Of a stretch of DNA of 64,000 bases, positions 25,895-33,906 are shown piece by piece (within the stretch, counting starts at the first letter, position 1; the number at the start of each line of letters is the position of its first letter). The notes below the pieces were generated by a model. That model ran no database searches. It had not been told where the DNA came from and was given only the letters and a program-made list of their open reading frames with translations. The DNA comes from Dactylosporangium aurantiacum. GTDB lineage: Bacteria > Actinomycetota > Actinomycetes > Mycobacteriales > Micromonosporaceae. The stretch is taken from positions 1 through 64,000 of the forward strand of contig NZ_JNYJ01000045.1 in assembly GCF_000716715.1 (NCBI RefSeq), written 5' to 3'. The translations under genes were made by a program, and so were the position numbers.

Positions 25895-28822
25895 ATGACC
25901 ACCCGGAAACACCGCTGGCTACGAACGGCGTCCGTCGGCCTGCTGGCCGCCGGCTCGCTGTTCGCCCTGCCGGCCGGGATCGCACACGCCGCCACCGGCT
26001 GTTCGGTCACCTATTCAGTCCGCAGCCAATGGTCGAACGGTTTCACCGGCGACCTGATCGTGAAGAACCTCGGCGACCCGCTGTCCAGCTGGAACGTCAG
26101 CTGGACGTTCGCCGGCAACCAGCGGCTGCAGCAGAGCTGGAACGGCGACTTCACCCAGTCCGGCAGCCAGGTCACGATCCGCAACGCGCCCTGGAACGGC
26201 AGCCTGCCGAGCAACGGGACCGTCAACCCGGGCTTCAACGCCAGCTACAGCGGCACGAACGTGGACCCGACGAGCTTCTCGCTCAACGGCGTCGCCTGCA
26301 CCGGGCCGAACCAGTCGCCGTCGGTGGCCATCACCGCGCCGGCCGCCAACACCCGCTACACGGCGCCGGCGTCGATCCCGATCACCGCCACCGCCTCGGA
26401 CCCCGACGCCGGTGACTCGATCGCCAAGGTCGAGTTCTACCACGACGGCCTGCTGCTGGGCACCGACACGACCTCCCCGTACAACTACACGTGGACGGGC
26501 GTGCCGAGCCAGACCGCCGCGTACCAGCTGCAGGCCAAGGCCTACGACAGCAAGGGCGCGGTGACCACGTCCACGGCGGTGCCGGTCTTCGTCGACCCGT
26601 TCGTCGGGCCGTCGATCGTGGCCACGCCGTCGCCGCTGACGGTGCCGGAGGGCGGCTCGACCGCGCTGTCGGTCAAGCTCAACCAGGCACCCACGGCGAA
26701 CGTGACGGTGGCGGTCGCCCGTACCGGCGACACCGACATCACGGCGAGCCCCGCCTCGCTGACGTTCACCGCCTCGAACTGGAACGTGGCGCAGGTCGTG
26801 ACCGTCGCCGCCGCCCAGGACACGGACACCACCAACGGCGCCGCCACGATCAACCTGACCGCCAGCGGCTGGGCCTCGGCGGCGGTGCCGGCGAACGAGA
26901 GCGATGACGACGTCGCCGGCGGCGTCTACGTGCAGCGCTTCCTCGAGCAGTACCAGAAGCTGCACAGCAACGGGTACTTCTCCCCGGAGGGCGTGCCCTA
27001 CCACTCGGTCGAGACGCTCGTCGTCGAGGCACCGGACTGGGGTCACGAGACGACGTCCGAGGCGTTCAGCTTCTGGCTGTGGCTGGAGGCGCAGTACGGC
27101 CGCGTGAAGCAGGACTGGGCCCCGTTCAACAAGGCCTGGGACACGATGGAGAAGTACATCATCCCGACCCACGCGAACCAGCCGACCGGTGGCTACAACG
27201 CCAACGACCCGGCCGACTACGCGCCCGAGGCCGGGCAGCCCAGCCTGTACCCGCAGCAGGGCGGCCACCTCGACTCGTCGGTGAAGGTGGGTGTCGACCC
27301 GCTGTACCAGGAGCTGACCTCCACCTACGGCAACACCGACGTCTACGGCATGCACTGGCTGCTGGACGTGGACAACACGTACGGCTTCAGCTCGTGCACC
27401 CCGCAGGCCGGCTCGACGGTGTCGTACATCAACACCTACCAGCGCGGCCCGCAGGAGTCGGTGTGGGAGACCGTCGCCCACCCGTCCTGTGAGGACTTCC
27501 GCTTCGGTGCCAAGGCCAACGGCGGCTTCCTGCCGCTGTTCATCGACGGCACCCCGGCCAAGCAGTGGCGCTACACCAACGCCCCCGACGCCGACGCGCG
27601 CGCCATCCAGGCCGCGTACTGGGCGAACCAGTGGGCGACCGCGCAGGGCAAGGCCGCCGACGTGGCGGCGGTCGTGGCGAAGGCCGCGAAGATGGGTGAC
27701 TACCTGCGCTACGCGATGTACGACAAGTACTTCAAGAAGCCGGGCTGCACCTCGACGGCCTGCGCGGCCGGCACCGGCAAGGACTCCGCGGCGTACCTGC
27801 TGAACTGGTACTACGCGTGGGGCGGCGACGCGGGCGGCCAGTGGTCGTGGCGCATCGGCTCCAGCCACAACCACCAGGGCTACCAGAACCCGCTCGCGGC
27901 CTACGTGCTGTCCAACGTCAGCGGCTTCGCGCCGCGCTCCCCCACGGCGAAGGGCGACTGGCAGACCAGCCTCGGCCGGCAGCTCGAGTTCTACCAGTGG
28001 CTGCAGTCCGCCGAGGGCGCGTTCGCCGGTGGTGCGACGAACAGCTACAACGGCAACTACTCGGCGCCGCCGGCCGGCACGCCGACCTTCTACGGCATGT
28101 TCTACGACGAGAAGCCGGTCTACCACGACCCGCCGTCCAACCAGTGGTTCGGCTTCCAGGCGTGGTCGGTGGAGCGGGTCGCGGAGTACTACTACGCGAC
28201 CGGTGACGCCAAGGCCAAGACCATGCTCGACAAGTGGGTCGCCTGGGCCATCGCGAACACGACGTTCACCGCGAACGGCGATTTCAAGATCCCGGACACC
28301 CTGCAGTGGACCGGCGCCCCGGCCACCTGGAACCCGGCCAGCCCGGCCGCCAACACCAACCTGCACGTCTCGGTCGTCAGCTCCGGCACCGACGTCGGCA
28401 TCGCCGCCGCCTACGCCCGCCTGCTGACGTACTACGGCGCGAAGGCCGACAACGCGGCGGCGAAGACCACGGCGAAGAAGCTGCTCGACGGCATCTGGCT
28501 GCACACCGACAGCAAGGGCGTCGGCATCCCGGAGACCCGCAACGACTACAACCGCTTCGACGACATCTGGTCCTCGACCAACCAGCAGGGGCTGTACATC
28601 CCGGCCACGTTCAACGGCGTCATGCCCAACGGTGACGTGATCGCCGCCGGCAAGTCCTTCCTGGACACCCGTTCCTTCTACAAGAACGACCCGAACTGGC
28701 CGGCCGTGCAGGCCTACCTGAACGGGACCGGCCCCGCGCCGACGTTCACCTTCCACCGGTTCTGGGCGCAGTCCGACATCGCCATGGCGATGGCCGACTA
28801 CGGCCTGCTGATCGGCGGTTGA
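25895..28822 (+). CDS. Secreted GH48 cellulase (reducing-end cellobiohydrolase)
   Basis: 975 aa. Signal peptide to about residue 32 (AGIAHA), CBM2 cellulose-binding module 33-135 (CSVTYSVRSQWSNGFTGDL), an Ig-like domain about 138-238, a Calx-beta/Ig-like domain about 240-335, and a GH48 catalytic domain from about 340 to the end. The general acid Glu is in the PDWGHETTSEA motif near 384. GH48 enzymes processively release cellobiose from cellulose reducing ends by inversion. GAGGAG at 25878-25883 supports the ATG at 25895. It is a single-gene unit with a CebR-type operator upstream and a terminator downstream; no other cellulase is in the window. Confidence 0.95.
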   Translation: MTTRKHRWLRTASVGLLAAGSLFALPAGIAHAATGCSVTYSVRSQWSNGFTGDLIVKNLGDPLSSWNVSWTFAGNQRLQQSWNGDFTQSGSQVTIRNAPWNGSLPSNGTVNPGFNASYSGTNVDPTSFSLNGVACTGPNQSPSVAITAPAANTRYTAPASIPITATASDPDAGDSIAKVEFYHDGLLLGTDTTSPYNYTWTGVPSQTAAYQLQAKAYDSKGAVTTSTAVPVFVDPFVGPSIVATPSPLTVPEGGSTALSVKLNQAPTANVTVAVARTGDTDITASPASLTFTASNWNVAQVVTVAAAQDTDTTNGAATINLTASGWASAAVPANESDDDVAGGVYVQRFLEQYQKLHSNGYFSPEGVPYHSVETLVVEAPDWGHETTSEAFSFWLWLEAQYGRVKQDWAPFNKAWDTMEKYIIPTHANQPTGGYNANDPADYAPEAGQPSLYPQQGGHLDSSVKVGVDPLYQELTSTYGNTDVYGMHWLLDVDNTYGFSSCTPQAGSTVSYINTYQRGPQESVWETVAHPSCEDFRFGAKANGGFLPLFIDGTPAKQWRYTNAPDADARAIQAAYWANQWATAQGKAADVAAVVAKAAKMGDYLRYAMYDKYFKKPGCTSTACAAGTGKDSAAYLLNWYYAWGGDAGGQWSWRIGSSHNHQGYQNPLAAYVLSNVSGFAPRSPTAKGDWQTSLGRQLEFYQWLQSAEGAFAGGATNSYNGNYSAPPAGTPTFYGMFYDEKPVYHDPPSNQWFGFQAWSVERVAEYYYATGDAKAKTMLDKWVAWAIANTTFTANGDFKIPDTLQWTGAPATWNPASPAANTNLHVSVVSSGTDVGIAAAYARLLTYYGAKADNAAAKTTAKKLLDGIWLHTDSKGVGIPETRNDYNRFDDIWSSTNQQGLYIPATFNGVMPNGDVIAAGKSFLDTRSFYKNDPNWPAVQAYLNGTGPAPTFTFHRFWAQSDIAMAMADYGLLIGG

Positions 28823-28837
28823 TCGAGTAAGTGAGTG

Positions 28838-28869
28838 GTAGCGGCCGCCGCCTGGGCGGCGGCCGCTAC
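28838..28869. terminator. Bidirectional terminator, perfect 15-bp stem
   Basis: GTAGCGGCCGCCGCC (28838-28852), 2-nt apex TG, perfect complement 28855-28869. It lies between the convergent cellulase and SARP regulator genes and includes the stop codon of the latter. Confidence 0.9.
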
Positions 28870-31800
28870 GCCAGCGTTTCGACCGCCGCCTCGGCGCGGG
28901 CCTCCGCGCCGGCGTAGTGCAGCTTCCGGGCGACCCGCACGGCCTCCTCGGCCTCGTCCACCGCACCGGTCGCCAGGGCGTGGACCCGGCGCAGGTCCGG
29001 CTCGGCGAACCCGGTCTGCCCCGGCAGGCCACCGTCGAGCGCCTTCGTGGCGATCGCCGCCGCCTCCTCGACCCGGCCCAGCGTGAGGCAGGCGTCGGCG
29101 TGCAGCGCCTCCAGCCGGCCGAACCGGCGCATCGCCTCGCCCAGGTGGGTGCGCCCCCGCACGATGCGGTCCAGCCCGCGCTCGTCGCCGGCGCGCACCT
29201 CGGCCCAGCCGAGCAGGATCGCCGACATCGCCTGGTACTCCAGGTGCCCGCCCCGCTCAGCGAACCGCAGCGTGGCCCGGGCCGCCGTCGCGGTCGCCGG
29301 CGCGTCGTACCGGTCGGCGGCCACCGACGCGGCGTAGTGGCTGACGTACATCTCCAGGAACGGCTCGCCGACCCGCGTCGCCCGCTCCCGCGCCGCCCGC
29401 AGGTGCCGGGCGGCCGTGTCGTGGTCGCCGAGCATGCCGCACACCATCGCCGCGGGCGCCTGTGCGCCGATCACCGGGTCCCAGTTCGCGATCGGGAAGT
29501 CCGGCAGGTCACCGCCGGGCAGCGCGGCCAGCGCCGTGACGAAGCAGTCGCGGGCCTTGAGCAGGTCCAGCACCGCGAGCGCGGCCGCGCCCTCGTGCAC
29601 CTCCGCGACGATCGACGCCCACGGGTCGGTGCTGCCGTGCTCGCTCGCCGAGCGGGCCATCGCGACCGCCCGCGCCACGTCACCCGACGCGGTGTGGAAC
29701 GACGCGTACCCCCACAGCGCCGGCAGGATGTCCAGCACCGGCCGGCCACGCAGCCGGACCAGCAGCGGCTCCATCGCCGCGTACTGGGCGGCCACGAACG
29801 GCGCCAGGTAGCCGTCGGTCGCCTGGTGCATGTACGCCAGCCGGATCCGCAGGTCCAGCTCCGCGACGTCGCGCCGCTCGCCCGCCGGCGCGCGGTGCAG
29901 CACGCCGACCGCCTCCTCCAGCAGCGCCGAGGCCTGCTCGTGGGCGGTCTGCTCGTACGCCTCGCCGGCCGCCTCGACCAGCGCCGGCACCACGTCGAAC
30001 GGCGACAGCACCGGCAGCGCGGCCCGCAGGTGCGCGGCCAGCTCCGGCACCGTGGCCAGCCCGGTGTCCCGCAGCGCCTGCGCCGCCCTGGCGTGCAGCC
30101 TGGCCCGCCGCAGCGGCCCCTGGTCCAGGTACGCGGTCTGCCGCACCAGGTCGTGGGAGAACCGCAGCAGCCCCGGGTCGTCGGTCGCGGTCAGGATCCC
30201 GCTGACCACGGCGGTGTCGAGCGTGTCGAACAGCGCCAGCTCGTCGATCTGCACGACCTCGCGCAGCACCGGCACCGACACGTCGCGCCCCAGCACCGAC
30301 GCGACGGCGATGACTGCGTTGACCTGGCCGGGCAGCTTCGCCAGCCGGCGGCGGACCACTTCCTGCACCCGCACCGGCACGTGCTCCGGCGCCAGGGTGT
30401 GCTCGGCGACCAGGACCCGCAGCAGCTCCACCACGAAGAACGGGTTGCCGCCGGTGCGGTCCAGCAGCATCGCCACCGTCTGCTCCGGCACGTCGTCGCC
30501 GGTCACCTCGCGGGCGAGGGCGGCGATCCCGTCCGCGCCGAGGCCCTGCAGCGGCAGCCGCACCGCCGACGGGTCGGCGAGCAGTTCGCCGAGCGCGCCC
30601 GCGAGGGGCGCGTCCGGGGCCAGCTCGGCCTCCCGGTACCCGACCGCGAGCAGCACCCTGCCGCGCCGCACCGCCTTGGCGAACATGGTGAGCAGCACCG
30701 TGGACGGCGCGTCCAGCCAGTGCGCGTCGTCGACGACGAGCACCAGCGGCCGCTGGGTGGCGAGCCGGGACAGCCCGTCGACGATGCCCTGGTAGAGCCG
30801 TGACCTGGCCAGCTCCGGGTCGGCGAGGCGCTCGGCGGCCGGCAGGGGCAGCGCCTCCGACAGCGTCGGGTCCAGCACGGCGGGCAGGTTGCCGTACGGC
30901 GCGAACGCGACCGCGAGGGCCTCCGCCGCGTCGGGGGTGCCGGCGATGGCCCGCAGGATCTGCGCCCAGGGCAGGAACACCGGCGGCGCCTCCCCGTCGA
31001 CCCCGGTGCCGGTGCCGACGAGGGTGTTCCTGGCGGCGGCCCGCGCGGCGAGCTCGGTGAGCAGGGCCGACTTGCCGATGCCAGGGCTGCCGGAGACGAG
31101 CAGCAGCCGGCCGCGGCCGGTGCTGGTGGCCTGGAGGAGCTCATCGACGGTGCGCAGCTCACGGTCCCGGCCGACGAGGCCGCTGTCTTCGTGGTCCTGG
31201 GCGCCCCCGCCGCTGACCGCGCCGCCGGCCCCTCCGCTGACCGCGCCGCCGGCCCCTCCGCTGACCGCGCCGCCGGTGACCCCTCCGTTGACTGCGCCGC
31301 CGACCGTTCCGCCGCCGGTTCCCCGCGCTGCCGCTCCTTCGCCGGACATTTCGGAAATGTCGGTGACGGCGGGGCGGATCGTCGCGCCCGGTGGCTGCCC
31401 ACCCGCCGGTCCGTGACCCGGTCCCGGCCCGCCGGGGGCCGTCAGGTGCGGGGCCTGGCGCAGGATGTCCTGCTCCAGCTGCTGCAGCGCCGGGCCGGGC
31501 TCGATGCCCAGCTCGTCGACGAGTCCCGCGCGGGCCCGGCCGTACGCCGCCAGGGCCTCGGCCTGCCGTCCCGAGCGGTACAGGGCGAGCATCAGCTGCC
31601 CCCACAGCCGCTCCCGGTACGGGGCCTCGGCGAGCGCGCTCTCGCTCAGGTACGCCACCTCGGCGGCCCGGCCCAGGCGCAGCAGGGCCTCGGACCGCTC
31701 CTCGACGGCGATGAGCCGCAGCTCCTGCAGGCGGCCCCGCTCGGCGCGGGCGAGGGCCGAGTCGCCCAGCTCGGGCAGCGGGTCGGCGCGCCACAGCTGC

Positions 31801-32192
31801 AGCGCGTCGGTGAGCACCCGCAGCGCCTCGGCCGGGTCGGTGCCGGTGCGCGCCTGCTCGACCGCCGCGGCGAACCGGGCGGCGTCGACCGCGCCGGCCG
31901 GCACCATCAGCTGGTACCCGGGCGCGCGGCTGACGAGCACGGTCGAGCGGTCGCGGGCCGTGCGGCCGGGCTCCAGGGCGCGGCGGAGGCGGGAGACGTA
32001 CGCCTGCAGGGAGGCGATCGCCCGCTCCGGCGGCTCGTCGGCCCACAGCTCGTCGATCAGCCGCTGCACCGACACGGTCCGGCCGGGCTGCATCGTCAGC
32101 ATCGCCAGCACGGCGCGCTGCTTCGGGGTGCCGGTGTCGACCGGGCCGCCCTCCCCGACGACTTCGAGCGGGCCCAGGATCCGAATCTGCAG
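28866..32192 (-). CDS. SARP/BTAD-type regulator with ATPase and helical repeats
   Basis: 1108 aa. Residues 1-95: OmpR-like winged-helix (ILGPLEV...PKQRAVLAMLTM...RLIDELW). About 100-245: BTAD domain (ALRVLTDALQLWR...LGIEPGPALQQLEQ). About 300-330: a Gly-rich AVSGG repeat linker. From about 345: AAA ATPase (GRDREL, Walker A SGSPGIGKS, VVDDAHWLD). The remainder is TPR-like. This is the AfsR-like large SARP layout; such proteins activate antibiotic or developmental genes. The start is best placed at CTG 32192, with GGGAG 9 nt upstream, because no ATG/GTG/TTG lies near the conserved N-terminus. No biosynthetic cluster is visible nearby. Confidence 0.85.
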   Translation of the reverse strand: MQIRILGPLEVVGEGGPVDTGTPKQRAVLAMLTMQPGRTVSVQRLIDELWADEPPERAIASLQAYVSRLRRALEPGRTARDRSTVLVSRAPGYQLMVPAGAVDAARFAAAVEQARTGTDPAEALRVLTDALQLWRADPLPELGDSALARAERGRLQELRLIAVEERSEALLRLGRAAEVAYLSESALAEAPYRERLWGQLMLALYRSGRQAEALAAYGRARAGLVDELGIEPGPALQQLEQDILRQAPHLTAPGGPGPGHGPAGGQPPGATIRPAVTDISEMSGEGAAARGTGGGTVGGAVNGGVTGGAVSGGAGGAVSGGAGGAVSGGGAQDHEDSGLVGRDRELRTVDELLQATSTGRGRLLLVSGSPGIGKSALLTELAARAAARNTLVGTGTGVDGEAPPVFLPWAQILRAIAGTPDAAEALAVAFAPYGNLPAVLDPTLSEALPLPAAERLADPELARSRLYQGIVDGLSRLATQRPLVLVVDDAHWLDAPSTVLLTMFAKAVRRGRVLLAVGYREAELAPDAPLAGALGELLADPSAVRLPLQGLGADGIAALAREVTGDDVPEQTVAMLLDRTGGNPFFVVELLRVLVAEHTLAPEHVPVRVQEVVRRRLAKLPGQVNAVIAVASVLGRDVSVPVLREVVQIDELALFDTLDTAVVSGILTATDDPGLLRFSHDLVRQTAYLDQGPLRRARLHARAAQALRDTGLATVPELAAHLRAALPVLSPFDVVPALVEAAGEAYEQTAHEQASALLEEAVGVLHRAPAGERRDVAELDLRIRLAYMHQATDGYLAPFVAAQYAAMEPLLVRLRGRPVLDILPALWGYASFHTASGDVARAVAMARSASEHGSTDPWASIVAEVHEGAAALAVLDLLKARDCFVTALAALPGGDLPDFPIANWDPVIGAQAPAAMVCGMLGDHDTAARHLRAARERATRVGEPFLEMYVSHYAASVAADRYDAPATATAARATLRFAERGGHLEYQAMSAILLGWAEVRAGDERGLDRIVRGRTHLGEAMRRFGRLEALHADACLTLGRVEEAAAIATKALDGGLPGQTGFAEPDLRRVHALATGAVDEAEEAVRVARKLHYAGAEARAEAAVETLA
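31210..31281. repeat. 24-bp tandem repeat in SARP linker
   Basis: CCGCTGACCGCGCCGCC-type units at 31210, 31234 and 31258 with a fourth diverged copy after them; they encode GGAVSGGA-type repeats between the BTAD and ATPase domains, probably a flexible linker varying by slippage. Confidence 0.8.
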
Positions 32193-32233
32193 GATGCGAA
32201 ACTCCCGGAACTCCCCTTCGGCCGCGGAGCGCG

Positions 32234-32620
32234 CTACAGCTCCACGGCGTACGACCCGTCGCCGAACGGCCCGAAGCCCGCCTTCTCCAGCAGTTCCGCG
32301 CCGTGCGCCAGAGGCGCCGCGACGAGCGTACGTGCCGGACCGGCCCGCAGGGCGTCCACCAACGAGATCAGCACCTGAACGGCGAGGTCGGTGCGTCCGC
32401 CCGGTGCCACGAGTCCGACCAGTCGGACGATGGTTTCCCCCGGTCGGACGGCAGCGAGCGCGGCCGCCGGCTGTTCGTCCCCGTCCGCCGGGTCGATGAG
32501 CTCCCACCACTCGAGCCCGTCGAACAGGAACTCGTCGACGACGGAGACGCCGAGCGCGTGCCGGGTCACGGCGCGCCGCCCGGCCGGCACCCGCCGTACC
32601 AGCCGCATGTCTTCTGCCAC
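32234..32620 (-). CDS. Small protein upstream of SARP gene, GNAT-like C-terminus
   Basis: 128 aa, soluble. The C-terminal half (ALRAGPARTLVAAPLAHGAELLEKAGFGPFGDG) resembles the end of GNAT acetyltransferases, but the acetyl-CoA signature is not evident, so this is weak. GTG start 32620: a TTTGCT hexamer ends 6 nt upstream (leaderless pattern), and a SARP-type repeat lies 8 nt before that hexamer. The SARP gene starts 41 nt after its stop, so the pair is probably cotranscribed. Confidence 0.6.
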   Translation of the reverse strand: MAEDMRLVRRVPAGRRAVTRHALGVSVVDEFLFDGLEWWELIDPADGDEQPAAALAAVRPGETIVRLVGLVAPGGRTDLAVQVLISLVDALRAGPARTLVAAPLAHGAELLEKAGFGPFGDGSYAVEL

Positions 32621-32626
32621 CGCCCC

Positions 32627-32658
32627 AGCAAACCCGGCCCGACTTGCAAACGACTTGC
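32627..32658 (-). promoter_or_regulatory. SARP-type direct-repeat site and -10 upstream of SARP operon
   Basis: On the minus strand GCAAGTC-GTTT-GCAAGTC: two identical heptamers with 11-bp period (32658-32652 and 32647-32641), then exactly 8 nt, then a candidate -10 TTTGCT (32632-32627), then 6 nt to the GTG. SARP activators bind heptamer direct repeats with 11-bp spacing placed 8 bp from the -10. This suggests the regulator controls its own operon. Confidence 0.65.
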
Positions 32659-32867
32659 CGCGCCGCCCGGCCGCACCGCGACTGTGCGGTACGCCACGTG
32701 TCGCTTGGGACGGTCGCCGGCGTGACGCGTGACGAGTTGGTCACACTGCCTGGGCAAGCCGCCGGTCTGGAAGGGCCGTCCGCGGTAATCGCCGCTTTCC
32801 CGGCGCCGCGGCGGCCCGGGCGATAGCGTGGAACGGGCCTGGGGGCGACGCGGCAGGGGTGACACGC

Positions 32868-33830
32868 GTGCCGAAACCGATCGCGGCCGCACTGCGCCGG
32901 CAGTTCGCCTGGCTCGTCGTCGTGCTGCTGGGCGTGGCCGCGGCCCGCTTCCTCGCCGGCCACTCCCTCGCCGACGCGCACGACGGTCAGCTGCGCCGCA
33001 TCGCCGACACGCAGCGCGCAAACCAGCGGCTGCTGCAGGACCTCACCGACGTCGAGACCGGCGTACGCGGCTACCAGCTGACGGGCGACCCGGCGTTCCT
33101 GGGGCCGTTCCACGCCGGCGCGTCGGACTACCCCGCCGCCCGTGACGCGGCGCTGCGCGCGGCCCCCGACGACCACACCAGGGTCCTCGTCCGCGACCAG
33201 GACCAGGCGGCGCAGCGGTGGCTGGCGCAGGTGGCACTGCCGATCAGCGCCCTGCCGCCGGGGCACCCGGGCCTCGAGGCGGACCGCAGCGCCCGCGGCC
33301 GGGAGCTGTTCGACGAGGTGCGCGCCGCGAACGCCGCCGTGGCCGGCGCGGTCGACCGGGCGCAGACGGCGGCGACCGCGGCCCACCGCACCGCCGGCAC
33401 CGTCCTCGAGGCCGCCCTGGCCCTGCTGGCGCTGCTCTCGGTGCTGGTGGCGGTGCGGGTGTACCGGTCCGCGGCCCGGCTGCTGGCGGCGGAGGCGCGG
33501 GCGGTCGAGCAGATCATCGACGGCCTCGGGTGTGCCGTGCTCGTGTGCGACGCCGGCGGGCGCGTCGTGCACCGCAACGGGGTGCGGTTCGCGGGCCTGG
33601 ACCCGTTCGGCGACGCCGGCGGGCATCCGGTCGAGCGGGCGCTGGGCGGCGAGGTCGTCGTCGGTCAGGAGGTGCCGCTCGCCCCGGCGCGGGCGGGCGC
33701 CGGCCCGCCGGTGCCGGTGGACGCGCGGGTGCTGGTCGACGCGCGCCCGCTGACCGACGGCTCCGGCAGGGTCGCCGGGGCGGTGGCCACCGCCGTCGCC
33801 GGCCCGGCGTCCGGGCCGCGGGTGGCGTGA
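32868..33830 (+). CDS. CHASE3-PAS-like membrane sensor lacking a kinase domain
   Basis: 320 aa. Helix at about 15-35, extracellular CHASE3 domain with the typical DVETGVRGYQLTGDPAFLGPF, second helix about 178-200, then a cytoplasmic PAS-like segment (VEQIIDGLGCAVLVCDAGGRVVHRNG) that ends the protein. Hybrid or histidine kinases normally continue with HisKA and ATPase domains; here the frame stops. It may signal through a partner or be a truncated gene; a duplicated 27-bp sequence straddles its stop codon. GTG 32868 has AGGGG 8 nt upstream; an in-frame GTG lies at 32859. Confidence 0.75.
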   Translation: MPKPIAAALRRQFAWLVVVLLGVAAARFLAGHSLADAHDGQLRRIADTQRANQRLLQDLTDVETGVRGYQLTGDPAFLGPFHAGASDYPAARDAALRAAPDDHTRVLVRDQDQAAQRWLAQVALPISALPPGHPGLEADRSARGRELFDEVRAANAAVAGAVDRAQTAATAAHRTAGTVLEAALALLALLSVLVAVRVYRSAARLLAAEARAVEQIIDGLGCAVLVCDAGGRVVHRNGVRFAGLDPFGDAGGHPVERALGGEVVVGQEVPLAPARAGAGPPVPVDARVLVDARPLTDGSGRVAGAVATAVAGPASGPRVA

Positions 33831-33885
33831 CGGCGGGCGGGGTGGCCGGGCCGCGGACGGCGTGACGGCGGGCGGGGTGGCCGGG
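33824..33885. repeat. 27-bp direct repeat straddling the CHASE3 gene stop
   Basis: GGCGTGACGGCGGGC... at 33824-33850 and again at 33859-33885, 35 bp apart. The first copy includes the TGA of the CHASE3 gene. Confidence 0.85.
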
Positions 33886-33906
33886 CGGCGGGCCGGAGCG
33901 GCCAGG

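Noticed and set aside
28866..32620. Antibiotic biosynthetic cluster around the SARP regulator
   Set aside because: No PKS, NRPS, terpene, RiPP or tailoring genes are visible; neighbours are a cellulase, a sensor and a PTS operon.
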